Source: Nesterenkonia sp. PF2B19
Lineage (GTDB): Bacteria > Actinomycetota > Actinomycetes > Actinomycetales > Micrococcaceae
Length of the DNA: 64,000 nt
Reading direction: 5' to 3'
Assembly: GCF_001758425.2 (NCBI RefSeq)
Contig: NZ_MDSS02000010.1
Span: forward strand, 26,265 to 90,264
Shown here: positions 1 to 8,869 of the stretch, in pieces
Layout: each line of letters opens with the position of its first letter
Position numbering within the stretch: position 1 is the first letter of the stretch
Program-made: the position numbers and the translations under genes
Notes under the pieces: model-generated
The model's database searches: none
Told to the model about the DNA's origin: nothing
The model's input: the letters and a program-made list of their open reading frames with translations, nothing else

Positions 1-148
1 CGTGGCCTGGCGGCGCGAGGGGCAGGCGGTGGTGCTGACGGTGGAGCTCCCGGAGGGGGTCGAGGCCGACGTCGACCTCTCCTCCACGTTCCCGCAGGCC
101 GAACCGGCCGTGCTCGGGGCGGGGCGGCACGAGCTGCGATTCGGCTGA
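1..148 (+). CDS. C-terminus of probable alpha-L-rhamnosidase (partial)
   Basis: The frame from base 2 gives 48 residues ending at TGA 146-148, and the gene starts outside the window. The tail has a beta-strand-rich pattern with the stretch TVELPEGVEADVDL, followed about 20 residues later by GAGRHEL. This resembles the small C-terminal beta domain of GH78 alpha-L-rhamnosidases, which usually carries a VPxGxxAxVxLP strand and a closing GxH turn. No catalytic residue lies in the visible part. The assignment therefore rests on pattern alone and another beta-sandwich glycosidase tail is possible. A strong palindrome lies 64 bp downstream. Confidence 0.45.
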   Translation, partial: VAWRREGQAVVLTVELPEGVEADVDLSSTFPQAEPAVLGAGRHELRFG

Positions 149-211
149 GGCAGGGTTCGGCTGAAGCGGGGCTCGGCTGAGAGGCGCCGATGGCCTGCCG
201 CTGAGACGACA

Positions 212-245
212 ACGGCCCGTCTCCCTGATCAGGGAGACGGGCCGT
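212..245. terminator. bidirectional terminator hairpin
   Basis: This is a perfect 34-bp palindrome with arms ACGGCCCGTCTCCCTGA and its exact complement, so the stem can pair to the centre with only a minimal loop. It lies between the end of the rhamnosidase-like gene on the plus strand and the end of ohr on the minus strand, where a shared terminator is expected. No T-run follows on either side, as is common for actinobacterial terminators. Confidence 0.75.
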
Positions 246-288
246 GGCACGTGCGGCGGAAGCGCGGGCGCTTCTCCTCGCGGATCGA

Positions 289-711
289 TCAGTCGTCGGT
301 CACGACGACCTTGACCTCGATGTTGCCGCGGGTGGCGTTGGAGTAGGGGCACACCTCGTGGGCCTTGTCGGCCAGCTTCTGCGCCTCATCCTGGGGCAAG
401 TCCGGCACGACCACCTCGAGGGTGACCTCCAGACCGAAGCCGCCCTCGGGCAGCTTGCCGATGCCGACCTTGGCCCCCACGGAGGAGTCGCCCAGCTCGG
501 CGTTCTCCTGGCTGGCGACCAGCTGCAGCGCGCCGTGGAAGCAGGCCGCGTAGCCGGCGGCGAAGAGCTGCTCCGGGTTGGCGCCCTCGCCGGATCCGCC
601 CATGGCCTTCGGGGCGGCCAGGTCGAGGTCGACGCGGCCGTCGTCGGTACGGGTGTGGCCGTTGCGGCCTCCCCCGGTCGCGATGGCCTCCGCCGTGTAC
701 AGGGTCTCCAT
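289..711 (-). CDS. ohr: organic hydroperoxide resistance protein Ohr (OsmC family)
   Basis: This is a 140-residue thiol peroxidase that reduces organic hydroperoxides in the cytoplasm. The two redox cysteines are visible in the expected settings: AACFHGAL near residue 60 (peroxidatic) and VCPYSNATRGN near residue 125 (resolving). The CPYSNATRGN tail separates Ohr from plain OsmC proteins. The start ATG at 711 is chosen because GAGAGGAG sits just upstream and the product has normal family length; a longer upstream reading has no family similarity. No adjacent MarR-type OhrR is visible. The gene faces galK across about 200 bp. Confidence 0.93.
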   Translation of the reverse strand: METLYTAEAIATGGGRNGHTRTDDGRVDLDLAAPKAMGGSGEGANPEQLFAAGYAACFHGALQLVASQENAELGDSSVGAKVGIGKLPEGGFGLEVTLEVVVPDLPQDEAQKLADKAHEVCPYSNATRGNIEVKVVVTDD

Positions 712-912
712 GGTGATCTCCTCTCGGTCGACGATCAGTCCTGCATCAGAACAACACATCTGTCCGGCCTTGACCAGGGGTTCGTGCCGGTATTCGCTCA
801 GAGCTGTGCGCTGTTCAACCACTCCTCCACCCGGGGGCGGGACGTCGCCGGTGAGCCTGGCTCGTGTCACCGATGCCGTGTCCGGGCCGTCCGCCAGGCA
901 GAATAGGGAACC

Positions 913-2342
913 ATGCATTCCGACGACGCCGCCCGCCTCTCCCCCGGGGAGCCGCACCGCATCAGCGCAGGGCTCCGCACCCGGTTCGCCGAGGAGTTCG
1001 GCCGGGATCCGGACGGCGTCTGGTTCGCCCCCGGGCGGGCGAACCTCAACGGTGAACACGTGGACTTCCATGGTGGCCGGTGCCTGCCGATGGCTCTGGC
1101 GCATGGCACCTACGTGGCCGCCGCCCCGCGGCAGGACGGCCTGCTGCGGCTGCGCACCCTGGACCCGGAGCTCGACGACGGCGTGCAGACCCTCAGCCTG
1201 GCCGCCGTCGGCGCGGTGATGAGCGACGACGGCGCGGAGGCCGGCGAGCCGGCCACGATCACCGATGTGCACACCATCGTGCCCGGGCAGATCTCAGGAT
1301 GGACCTGGTACGTGGCCGGCACCCTGTGGGCGCTGGCTCGGGTGGGCGAGGAGGCCCCGGAGCTGGCGGTGCCGGAGGACTTCGGCGCGGACCTGCTGAT
1401 CTGCTCGACCCTGCCCATCGGCGGCGGGCTGTCCTCCTCGGCCGCGCTGGAGTGCTCGGCGATGCTGGCGTTCGTCGCTCTGGCCACCCCGCTGGGAGCG
1501 GCAAACCGTGGAACCGCGCTGGACGCGGCCCTGGACGACGAGCTGAGGGCCCGGCTGGCTGCGGCCTGCATGCGCGCCGAGGTGGAGGTGGTCGGTGCAG
1601 GCACCGGCGGGCTGGACCAGACGGTGAGCCTGAGGGGGCGTGCCGGTCATGTGGTGTCCCTGGACTGCCGGGACTTCACGGTGGAGCGCCTGCCGATGGA
1701 CGGACTGCTGGCCGAGCACGCCTTCTTGGCGATCGACACCCGGCAGGCCCACTGGCTGGGTGACGGGCAGTTCGACGATCGTCGCGCCGACTCGGAGGCG
1801 GCGATGCGCCTGCTCGGTGTGGACCGGCTGCGGGATCTGCTGCCCGAGCACCCGGAGACTGGCGACGTCGACGTCGCGCTGGCACGGTTCGATGAGCTGA
1901 CCGGCGGCCATGAGCTGGCCAGCGAAGCAGAGGCGCTCGAGGGGCGCAGCACGGCGGCATGCCGGCGTCGCCTGCGGCATGCGTTGACGGAGATGCTGCG
2001 ATCTGAGCAGCTGGACCGGATCCTCACTGACGAGGAACTGGAGCCCACGACGCGGCCGCCGAGGTGGGTCGCATCCTCACCGCCGGGCATGCCTCGATGC
2101 GGGACGACGCCGAAGTCTCCTTCCCGGCGGCGGACGCCCTGGTGGGGACGGTGTCCGAGGTCGGGGCGCTGGGCGCGCGGCTGATCGGCGGCGGCTTCGG
2201 CGGTTCCGTGCTCGCGCTGGTGCCCCGCGACCGCGAGGATGCGGTCATCGGGGCTGCGGCCCGAGTGTGCCAGGAGCAGGGGTTCACCGCTCCGCGGTTC
2301 CTGCATGTGGAACCGTCGGCGCCGGCGCGCGTGGTGGGGTGA
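913..2342 (+). pseudogene. galK: galactokinase, one frameshift as sequenced
   Basis: Galactokinase phosphorylates galactose to galactose-1-phosphate (Leloir pathway). The GHMP-kinase signatures are present in order: GRANLNGEHVDFHGG near residue 38 (substrate site), LPIGGGLSSSAALE near 173 (ATP site), GTGGLDQ near 232 with the catalytic Asp, and RLIGGGFGGSV near the C-terminus. The frame that carries the first three stops at 2184. The last motif is in the next frame, which resumes at DAAAEVGRILTAGH from 2049. One missing base between about 2035 and 2049 explains this, and restoring it gives 476 residues. The Asn replacing Ile/Leu before GEH in motif 1 is unusual. The stop overlaps the GTG start of the next gene, so the two are probably translated together. 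Confidence 0.88.
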
Positions 2343-2887
2343 GGGCCTTCCAGGTGGTCGCACCAGCCCCTCTGGAAGGACCGACCGTCCGTGAGATCCG
2401 CGCGACCGACCTCCCCGCCTTCCTCGCCGCCCGGCCGGACGCCGCGAGCATGGGCCCGTATCTGCTGCGCCAGCAGACCAGCGGCATCGGCACGGGCCTG
2501 GTGGCCTTCTGCGGGGAGGAGCTGAGCGGGTCACTGGAGCTGTGCTGGACCTGGCCTGCCGAGGTGAGAAACGTCCACGTCGTCGAGACTTGGCGAGGGC
2601 AAGGCATCGGCACCGCGCTGATGAACGCGGCTGAGCAGGCGGTGCTGGCGCGGGCCGCACAGGGTGAGTCGGCGGACGATGGTGAGCCTGCCGACGATGA
2701 GGAGGCGCTGAGCCTCCAGCTGCGCGTGAGCGCGGACAACGCGGGCGGCCGGCGGCTCTACGAGCGGCTGGGGTACCGGCCCACCGGCGTGCGCACCACC
2801 ACCACGTTCTCATCCGTGGACGACGGCGGCGCCCCCGGCACCGCCACCGAGACTGAGGAGCTGCTGGTCAAGCGCTTGGAGCCCTGA
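2339..2887 (+). CDS. GNAT family N-acetyltransferase
   Basis: This 182-residue protein carries the GNAT acetyl-CoA pyrophosphate loop RGQGIGTALM near residue 85, followed by NAGGRRLYERLGYRPTG, the usual beta6-alpha4 end of the fold. The GTG start at 2339 overlaps the galK stop as GTGA, which suggests translational coupling; an in-frame GTG at 2354 is the alternative. An acidic insertion (GESADDGEPADDEE) sits between helix 3 and strand 6. The substrate cannot be inferred, and the link with galK is probably only positional. It converges on the acyl-CoA dehydrogenase gene with an 11-bp gap. Confidence 0.85.
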   Translation: MRAFQVVAPAPLEGPTVREIRATDLPAFLAARPDAASMGPYLLRQQTSGIGTGLVAFCGEELSGSLELCWTWPAEVRNVHVVETWRGQGIGTALMNAAEQAVLARAAQGESADDGEPADDEEALSLQLRVSADNAGGRRLYERLGYRPTGVRTTTTFSSVDDGGAPGTATETEELLVKRLEP

Positions 2888-2898
2888 GCCGACTGCGA

Positions 2899-4143
2899 TC
2901 AGCGACGCGAACGGGTGAAGGCGGAGAGACCCGTGATCTCTCGACCGACGATGAGCGCCTGCATGGAGTCGGTCCCCTCATACGTGGAGACCACTTCCAT
3001 GTCGGTGAGATGACGCGCGATCTCGTTCTCCAGCAGAAGGCCGTTCCCGGCGAGGATGTCCCGTGCGGTGCGGCACATCTCCAGCGCCTTCCGCGACGTG
3101 GTCATCTTCACCAGTGAGGCCCGAGGGCCGGTCAGCCTCCCCGCCTCCGCGAGGTCGGCCATTCGCAGGCACATCAGCTGCATGGAGACCAGGTCGGAGA
3201 GCATCGTGGCCAGCTTCTCCTGGACCAGCTGGTATCCGCCGATGGGCCCGCCGAACTGCTCCCGCTCCAGGGAGTAGCGGACGGCGATGTCAAAGGCGGC
3301 CATCCCGTGGCCCAGCGCCTCCCAGGACGCCCCGCCGCGCGTCGCGGCCAGCACTCGGTTGACACCCGCGAAGCTCTCGCAGTGCTCCAGACGGTTCTCC
3401 GAGGGGACCCTGAGGGCCTCGATCACGATGTCCGCCTGGTTGATGGCACGCTTGCCGATCTTCCCGGTGATGACCTCAGGCCGATAACCCGCAGGCCAGG
3501 CGCCGTCGTCCTGCCTCTCCACCACGAACGCCTTGACCTGGCCGTCAGCCTCATCCCGGGCATAGACCACGACGACGTCGGCGGCATGTCCGTTGCCGAT
3601 CCAGCGTTTGTGCCCATCGAGCACCCAGGTGTCACCTTCTCGGCGCGCCCGCGTCTCCAGCGAGACTGAGTCCGAGCCGTGGGCCGGCTCGGTCAGAGCG
3701 AAGGCCCCGGTCTTCTCCAATCGAGCCATGGCGGGCAGCCACCGGTGGTGCTGTTCGTCATTGCCCAGCATGTAGATGCTGCCCATGCACAGCGACGAGT
3801 GCACCCCGAAGAAGGTGTTCACGGACCCGTCGATGCGCCCCATCTCCCGCGCCACGATCCCCGCAGCTCGCCGGGAGAGCCCCGGACATCCGTGCCCCGG
3901 GATGAAGCCGCCCACGATGCCGAGCTCCGCCAATCCGGGCAGCACAGAGGTGGGGAACTCTGCCCGCTCCCAGTGGTCATCGATCACCGGGGCGATCTCT
4001 CGCAGTCCGAACTCCCGGACCCGGTCACGCAGGTCCCGCTCGTCCTGGCTGAGATCCGCGTCGAGCTCGAAGAAGTCCAGAACTGTCGGCTCCTGGCCTA
4101 CAGAGGTGTCTGCCGCCGGAGCGGCACTCAGGGTCTCAGCCAT
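2899..4143 (-). CDS. acyl-CoA dehydrogenase, glutaryl-CoA dehydrogenase-like
   Basis: This 414-residue FAD flavoprotein has the full acyl-CoA dehydrogenase fold. FALTEPAHGSD marks the flavin/substrate loop, and EVVSTYEGTDSMQALIVGREITG near the C-terminus holds the catalytic Glu in the TYEGT setting typical of glutaryl-CoA dehydrogenase. Those enzymes oxidise and decarboxylate glutaryl-CoA to crotonyl-CoA. The ATG at 4143 is preferred over the ATG at 4152 because AAGGAG lies 9 nt upstream of it and directly abuts the other. It is the last gene of the minus-strand set CoA-transferase, thioesterase, dehydrogenase, which supports a glutarate role. A second paralogue lies at 14125 and a remnant of a third at 27295. 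Exact substrate is inference. Confidence 0.87.
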   Translation of the reverse strand: MAETLSAAPAADTSVGQEPTVLDFFELDADLSQDERDLRDRVREFGLREIAPVIDDHWERAEFPTSVLPGLAELGIVGGFIPGHGCPGLSRRAAGIVAREMGRIDGSVNTFFGVHSSLCMGSIYMLGNDEQHHRWLPAMARLEKTGAFALTEPAHGSDSVSLETRARREGDTWVLDGHKRWIGNGHAADVVVVYARDEADGQVKAFVVERQDDGAWPAGYRPEVITGKIGKRAINQADIVIEALRVPSENRLEHCESFAGVNRVLAATRGGASWEALGHGMAAFDIAVRYSLEREQFGGPIGGYQLVQEKLATMLSDLVSMQLMCLRMADLAEAGRLTGPRASLVKMTTSRKALEMCRTARDILAGNGLLLENEIARHLTDMEVVSTYEGTDSMQALIVGREITGLSAFTRSRR

Positions 4144-4232
4144 CGAAGGCATCTCCTTCTCAGAACGTACGGGATGGACAGCAGGGAGTGGTCGGAACCG
4201 GTCGACTCGGGGAAGAGCGAGGACGGGCCGGA

Positions 4233-4664
4233 TCAGAGCTGCCCTGCTCTTTCGGCAGTGTCCTCGGGGATCAGCGCCGCCTCGAGCGCGGCCCGGAGGT
4301 CCGGGCTCAGGGGCTCCGGGCGTCCGACCTCTGGATCTACGCAGACCATCACGGAACGGCCGGTGACGCAGGCCCGCCCCTTCTGGTGCAGCTCGTGGTG
4401 GACGCTGAACGACGTCGTGCCGATCCGGGATATCCACACGCGCGCCGTCGTCTCTTCCCCGTAGTGCAGCGGGTGGACATAGTCGACGGAAAGGGAGCGC
4501 ACCAGGCGCGGCCTCTCCGGAATGCCCCGGAACCACTGGGAGGAGGCCTGGATGCGCGCCTCTTCGAACAGCGTGATGACCTTGGCGTTGTTCACATGCG
4601 CGTTGAGGTCCTGATCCGACCATCGCAGCGGCATGGCGCAGGTGAACGGTGCGACGCCTGTCAC
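4233..4664 (-). CDS. acyl-CoA thioesterase, 4HBT hotdog family
   Basis: This 143-residue hotdog-fold protein has the signature RWSDQDLNAHVNNAKVITLFEEAR. The Asp and following His/Asn are the 4-hydroxybenzoyl-CoA thioesterase-type active-site region, as in FadM/YbgC. It should hydrolyse acyl-CoA esters in the cytoplasm. The GTG start at 4664 overlaps the stop of the upstream CoA-transferase gene as GTGA, so the two are coupled. In this operon it could release free CoA from stalled intermediates, which is inference. An 89-bp gap separates it from the acyl-CoA dehydrogenase downstream. Confidence 0.85.
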   Translation of the reverse strand: MTGVAPFTCAMPLRWSDQDLNAHVNNAKVITLFEEARIQASSQWFRGIPERPRLVRSLSVDYVHPLHYGEETTARVWISRIGTTSFSVHHELHQKGRACVTGRSVMVCVDPEVGRPEPLSPDLRAALEAALIPEDTAERAGQL

Positions 4665-5941
4665 CGCACGCCCTCAGCCGAGGCGCCGCCGCCGGAGGAG
4701 TCTCCGCTCTTCTCTCGCCGCTCGGCGAGCCAGGTCAGCACGGCGTCCTGGTCCTCCCCCAGGGCCGGGGGCTGCTTGGGATAGCTGGCGGGCGTCCGGC
4801 TGTAGGTGACAGGATGCCTGACGGTCGGCACGCTCGTCTCACCGTCGCCGCTCTCGGCCACGGGCTCCAGGCCCAGAGAGGCGGCGAACTCCACCCCTTC
4901 GTCGATCCCGAGGATGGGCGAGCATGGCACGCCTTCAGCCTGCAGGGCGTCGAACCATTCCTGAGCCGTGGCTCCGGCGAGCGCGTCGAGGAGCAGAGGG
5001 CGGAGCTCGTCCCGATGCCCGTTCCGGGCCTCCATGGAGGAGAAGCGGGGGTCGTCAGCAAGTTCCGGCAGCCCGAGGCGGGTGACCAGTCGGGTGAACT
5101 GCCGGTCGTTGCCCACGCAGATGATGAGGTCTCGATCCTTCGCAGGGAAAGGTCCGTACGGATAGAGGCTGGGGTGGTCGTTGCCGAGTCTCCGGGGCAC
5201 GTTTCCGCAGGCGACGTAGCCGGTGGTCTGGTTCACCAGGCCGGACAGCGCTGAGGAGAGCAGGTCCAGGGCCAGATGCTGACCTTTGCCGGAGGCCTCC
5301 CGCTCCCGCAGGGCGCCGAGGATGCCGACTGCCGCGTGGAGGCCGGTGATGACGTCGAACATCGCCACTCCTGCACGCTGCGGCGAACCGTCGGCCTCCC
5401 CGGTCACGGACATGAACCCGGAGACGCCCTGAGCGAGCAGGTCGTAGCCGGGCATCGTGGCCCCGCCCTTGGTGCCGAAGCCGGTGATGCTCACATGGAC
5501 GATCTCGGGCCAACGCCGCGCCACCGACTCGACGTCGAGGCCGAACTTCGCGAGGCCTCCGGGCTTGAAGTTCTCCACGAAGACGTCGGCCGCATCGAGC
5601 AGCTCGTGAGCGGTGCGCAGATCCTCAGGATCCTTCAGATCCAGCATCACGGAGTGCTTGTTGCGGTTGACCGCGAGGTAGTAGGTGCTCACACCGTCAC
5701 GGTGCGGGGGGATCCACTGGCGGGTGTCGTCTCCGCCGGGGCCTTCCACTTTGATCACGGTCGCCCCCATGTCCGCCAGGAGCATGGTGCAGTACGGCCC
5801 GGCCAGCACCCGGGAGAAGTCGGCGATGACGACGCCGGCCAGTGGACCCGTGGGCGTGGCCTGCGACGTCGGCCAGCACGCCGGGTCCTGGTCCTGAGAT
5901 CCGTACTCCCCGGCGGCGACGTCTTCGGCTGACAGTGTCAT
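4661..5941 (-). CDS. family III CoA-transferase, probable glutarate CoA-transferase (SUGCT-like)
   Basis: This 426-residue CaiB/BaiF family enzyme moves CoA between carboxylic acids. SRVLAGPYCTMLLADMGA, STYYLAVNRNKHS and VFVENFKPGG follow the family order. GVAMFDVITGLHAA near residue 215 holds the Asp that forms the aspartyl-CoA intermediate in this family. The pattern GDDTRQW then STYYL is close to what I recall of mitochondrial succinyl-CoA:glutarate transferase (SUGCT). With the glutaryl-CoA dehydrogenase homologue downstream this points to glutarate activation, although formyl-, mesaconyl- or hydroxymethylglutaryl-type substrates cannot be excluded. The ATG at 5941 has GGGGAAG upstream. 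It is divergent from a LysR gene with a 137-bp shared control region. Confidence 0.85.
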   Translation of the reverse strand: MTLSAEDVAAGEYGSQDQDPACWPTSQATPTGPLAGVVIADFSRVLAGPYCTMLLADMGATVIKVEGPGGDDTRQWIPPHRDGVSTYYLAVNRNKHSVMLDLKDPEDLRTAHELLDAADVFVENFKPGGLAKFGLDVESVARRWPEIVHVSITGFGTKGGATMPGYDLLAQGVSGFMSVTGEADGSPQRAGVAMFDVITGLHAAVGILGALREREASGKGQHLALDLLSSALSGLVNQTTGYVACGNVPRRLGNDHPSLYPYGPFPAKDRDLIICVGNDRQFTRLVTRLGLPELADDPRFSSMEARNGHRDELRPLLLDALAGATAQEWFDALQAEGVPCSPILGIDEGVEFAASLGLEPVAESGDGETSVPTVRHPVTYSRTPASYPKQPPALGEDQDAVLTWLAERREKSGDSSGGGASAEGVR

Positions 5942-6000
5942 CACTTCCCCCGATTCCTGTGAACGCTGTGCTTTGCACCACACAACCACGCAGATTAGGC

Positions 6001-6015
6001 TTTGTCCAAGACAAA
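6001..6015. promoter_or_regulatory. LysR-type operator in divergent intergenic region
   Basis: TTTGTCCAAGACAAA is a perfect 6-3-6 inverted repeat that fits the T-N11-A LysR box. It lies 60 bp upstream of the CoA-transferase start (5941) and 63 bp upstream of the LysR start (6079), the standard position for a LysR protein that controls its neighbour and itself. Confidence 0.7.
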
Positions 6016-6078
6016 TTCCTCTGAACTCTGATACCTGCGCGGCAATAATCGGACGGGCAGCACGAACAATGGAGGCGC

Positions 6079-7005
6079 ATGGAGGTCCACCAGGCTCAGG
6101 CCTTCCTCACGGTGGCCGAGGAGCTGCACTTCGGACGGGCGGCCTCCCGGCTGCGCATGGCCCAGCCCCCGCTGAGCCGCCTCATCAAGCAGCTCGAGCG
6201 TTCCCTGGGAGCGGACCTCTTCGAACGCAGCACCCGTCACGTCGCCCTCACCGCCGCCGGCCGCGCCCTACTCGAACCCGCCCGGAGGCTCGTCGAAGCG
6301 TCAGAGGAGGCGGAACAGGCCGTGCGCAACGCTCTCACCGGGGAGACGGGCCGGGTCCGCGTCGGGTTCGCGGGGGCCTCGATCAATCGCAAGGTCGGCG
6401 AGCTCGCCCGCCAGGTCCGTGCGGCACGCCCCGGGCTCATGCTGGAGCTCTACAGCTCGCAGTTCTCCCATCTGGGTCTCGAGCGCGTGCTGGACGGCTC
6501 CCTGGACCTGGTCATCGGGCGCTGGGACTTCCTGCCGGCCGAGGTCGACTCGGCAGTCATCGCCCTGGAGGAGGTGATGGTGGTCCTGCCGGCGGCCCAC
6601 CCGCTGGCCTCGCGGGCCACGGTCGACATGCGGGACCTCGCCGAGGAGCCCTGGATCACCCTTCCCGGTGGTGTCGGCGCCGCGCTGCAGAACCGCCTGA
6701 ACTCGCTGGCGATGGCGGCCGGGTTCGTCCCCCGAGTCGTGCAGACCGCACCCGACTCATGGACGCAGGTGGTCCTCGTCGGCGCCCAGATGGGATGCGG
6801 CCTCAGTCTGGACTCCGTGCGGGACAACGTCTCGTCAGACGGCGTCGTGTTCTCCTCGATCACCTCGGAGGACCGCCCGTTGGAGGTGAGGATGATCTGG
6901 CGGCGGGCCGACGACAATCCGGCGCTGCACGCGGTCATCGACATCGCCCAGACCATGTTCCCCGACCCACGGGACGGGCAGGAGGGGCAGGACGGACACA
7001 CCTGA
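6079..7005 (+). CDS. LysR family transcriptional regulator (glutarate island)
   Basis: This 308-residue regulator has an N-terminal winged HTH (AEELHFGRAASRLRMAQPPLSRLIKQLE) followed by a periplasmic-binding-like effector domain from about residue 90. The PPLSRLIKQLE recognition helix is of the CbnR/CatR group, which often activate aromatic or dicarboxylate catabolism. GGAGG lies 3 nt before the ATG at 6079. The gene is divergent from the CoA-transferase and convergent with the 3-hydroxyacyl-CoA dehydrogenase, so it sits between the two minus-strand operons and probably controls at least the nearer one. A proline- and Gln-rich tail ends the protein. Confidence 0.9.
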   Translation: MEVHQAQAFLTVAEELHFGRAASRLRMAQPPLSRLIKQLERSLGADLFERSTRHVALTAAGRALLEPARRLVEASEEAEQAVRNALTGETGRVRVGFAGASINRKVGELARQVRAARPGLMLELYSSQFSHLGLERVLDGSLDLVIGRWDFLPAEVDSAVIALEEVMVVLPAAHPLASRATVDMRDLAEEPWITLPGGVGAALQNRLNSLAMAAGFVPRVVQTAPDSWTQVVLVGAQMGCGLSLDSVRDNVSSDGVVFSSITSEDRPLEVRMIWRRADDNPALHAVIDIAQTMFPDPRDGQEGQDGHT

Positions 7006-7035
7006 GGCGCGGGGGCGTCTCCCGACGACGGACCG

Positions 7036-7934
7036 TCACTCGTAGGTGTACCAGCCTGTCCGCTCTTCCTGCCGTACCGTCCGGCCTCCACCAGCTCCGT
7101 GATGGCCGGGTGTGGCAGGCTCGCGGGGTCGCCGGTCTGCTCATACTCGGCGTTCCGGATCATGTGCACGACGTCGATTCCCACCAGATCCATCAGCTCG
7201 AAGGGCCCCATGGGGTGGCGCAGGGCCGTCCGAGCGGCGGCGTCGATGTCCTGGAAGTCGGCCACGCCCTGGTCCAGGAGGCTCAGCGCCTCCTGGCGGA
7301 TGGCGTGGAGCAGCCGATTGGCCACGAACCCGGGGATCTCCTTCCGCAGCGTGACCAGGGTCTTGCCGAGGGCGCGGGTGAAGTCCGCCGCGCGTTCGAG
7401 CGTGGCTTCCGAGGTGCCGGGGTGCGGCACCAGCTCCACGCACTCCATGACCAGGGCCGGATTGAAGAAGTGCAGGTTGCACACCCGCTCCGGATGCCGC
7501 ACCGCGTCCGCCAGGCGGGACGACACGATGTTGGACGAGTTGGTGGCCAAGATGGTGTCAGGACCGCAGACGGCGTCCAGCTCGCTGAAGATCCTGCGTT
7601 TCACACCGAGCTCCTCCACAGCGGCTTCGATGACGATGTCGCTGGCGGCCGCGACCGCGTCACGGTCGGTGGTCATGCTCAGGCGACCCCAGGCTGCGGC
7701 CACGTCCTCCGGAGTCTGCCTTCCCTTCTCCACATCCCTGTCCAGTCGGGAGCGCAGCTGGTCGCCCGCGGAGTCGAGCTGCTCCTGGCTGATGTCCACC
7801 AGGTGGGTGCGGAAGCCGGCGAGCGCGGACACGGCCGCGATCTGTGAGCCCATGGTGCCAGCGCCCACCACGGTGGCCGTGGAGATCGCTGACTCCCCCT
7901 GAGGCGTCGAGGGCTCGTGGGCGTGAGTGCTCAT
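7036..7934 (-). CDS. 3-hydroxyacyl-CoA dehydrogenase, 3-hydroxybutyryl-CoA type (3' frameshift as sequenced)
   Basis: The NAD-binding loop VVGAGTMGSQIA is near residue 22, the catalytic His lies in NLHFFNPA, and HPMGPFELMDLVGIDV is in the helical C-terminal domain. This is the stand-alone FadB2/PaaH type that oxidises (S)-3-hydroxybutyryl-CoA to acetoacetyl-CoA. After RYGRKSGQ the frame leaves the family pattern and runs on for about 190 meaningless residues antisense to the LysR gene. Adding one G near 7054-7057 restores GWYTYE and a stop at 7036, giving 299 residues. The ATG at 7934 overlaps the stop of the crotonase gene as ATGA. In a glutarate pathway it would act after crotonyl-CoA hydration. 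Confidence 0.9.
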
Positions 7935-8869
7935 TCCTGGCCTCCTTCAGGGGCGCGATCGGATGCGGCGGGGCTTCCGGAGTCAGTGGGTCGGGACGGC
8001 TGCACCACCTGGTGCGCGCTGTAGTCGGGCGTCCGCTTCTCCAGAAAGGCGCCGGTGCCCTCTGCTCGCTCTCCGGTGCTGTAGAGCACCGACTGGGCCA
8101 GTCGTTCAAGGAGCATGCCGGTCGCGGCGTCGGCGTTCAGACCGTGACGGATGATCGTGGTGGCGAGCTGGACGGCGAGCGGCCCCCGGGCCATGATCTG
8201 GGCTGCGGTCCGTCGCGCCTCCTCGAGCAGGCCGTCCGGTTCCACGACGGCAGTAACCAGCCCCGCCTGCAGCGCCTCATCGGCGTCGAGACGGCGCCCG
8301 GTCAGGATCATCTCGGTGGCCCGCCCGGCACCGATCAGCCGGGCAAGACGCTGGGTGCCGCCGGCGGCGGGGATGATGCCCAACCCCGTCTCCGGCAGGG
8401 CGAAACGAGCGGCCGTGGAGGCGATCCGGATGTCGCAGGCCAGCGCCAGCTCGAGCCCGCCCCCGAAGGCATAGCCGTTGACGGCGGCGATCGTGGGCTT
8501 CTCCACGGCCTCTACGGCGGTGTAGAACCGCTGCATGGTGGCACGCAGCCCGTCCTCAGGCGTGCGCCGGGCGAGCTCGTTGATGTCGGCACCGGCGACG
8601 AAGGCCTTCTCCCCTGCCCCGGTGAACACGATGACCCGCACGGCGTCGTCCCACCGGAGCTCCTCCACCGCATCGGCCAGCTGCTGCAGGACACGGCTGT
8701 CCAGGGCGTTGCGGACCTCCGGACGGTCCACAGTGATCGTCCCGATGCCGTCGTCGACGTCCAGGATCAGGCTCCCGACCCTGCGGGTGGATTCGTGTGC
8801 ATATGTGGTCATCGTCGATTGTGCCCCTTCACGTGTCGGGTCGGTCTCGGTGGTCGGTTGCAGTGTCAT
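7931..8869 (-). CDS. enoyl-CoA hydratase/isomerase family protein (crotonase)
   Basis: This 312-residue crotonase-fold protein shows the oxyanion-hole segment AFVAGADINEL, the glycine-rich GGGLELALACDIRIA, and the acid residues in LPETGLGIIPAAGGTQRL. It should hydrate crotonyl-CoA or a similar enoyl-CoA. The ATG at 8869 is chosen because GAAGGAG lies 4 nt upstream and it overlaps the transporter stop as ATGA; a downstream ATG at 8812 lacks a ribosome site. The first 20 residues are poorly conserved, and the C-terminus has a low-complexity extension of about 30 residues. It is the third gene of an operon in which every junction is a 4-nt overlap. Confidence 0.88.
   Translation of the reverse strand: MTLQPTTETDPTREGAQSTMTTYAHESTRRVGSLILDVDDGIGTITVDRPEVRNALDSRVLQQLADAVEELRWDDAVRVIVFTGAGEKAFVAGADINELARRTPEDGLRATMQRFYTAVEAVEKPTIAAVNGYAFGGGLELALACDIRIASTAARFALPETGLGIIPAAGGTQRLARLIGAGRATEMILTGRRLDADEALQAGLVTAVVEPDGLLEEARRTAAQIMARGPLAVQLATTIIRHGLNADAATGMLLERLAQSVLYSTGERAEGTGAFLEKRTPDYSAHQVVQPSRPTDSGSPAASDRAPEGGQE

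Noticed and set aside
6450..7035. Long C-terminal extension of the hydroxyacyl-CoA dehydrogenase
   Set aside because: It is antisense to a well-formed LysR gene and starts exactly where a one-base repair restores the family's normal GWYTYE-like ending.
5973..7847. A 624-codon plus-strand reading over LysR and the hydroxyacyl-CoA dehydrogenase
   Set aside because: Arg/Gly/Pro-rich shadow with no family motifs. Both real genes are recognised in other frames.
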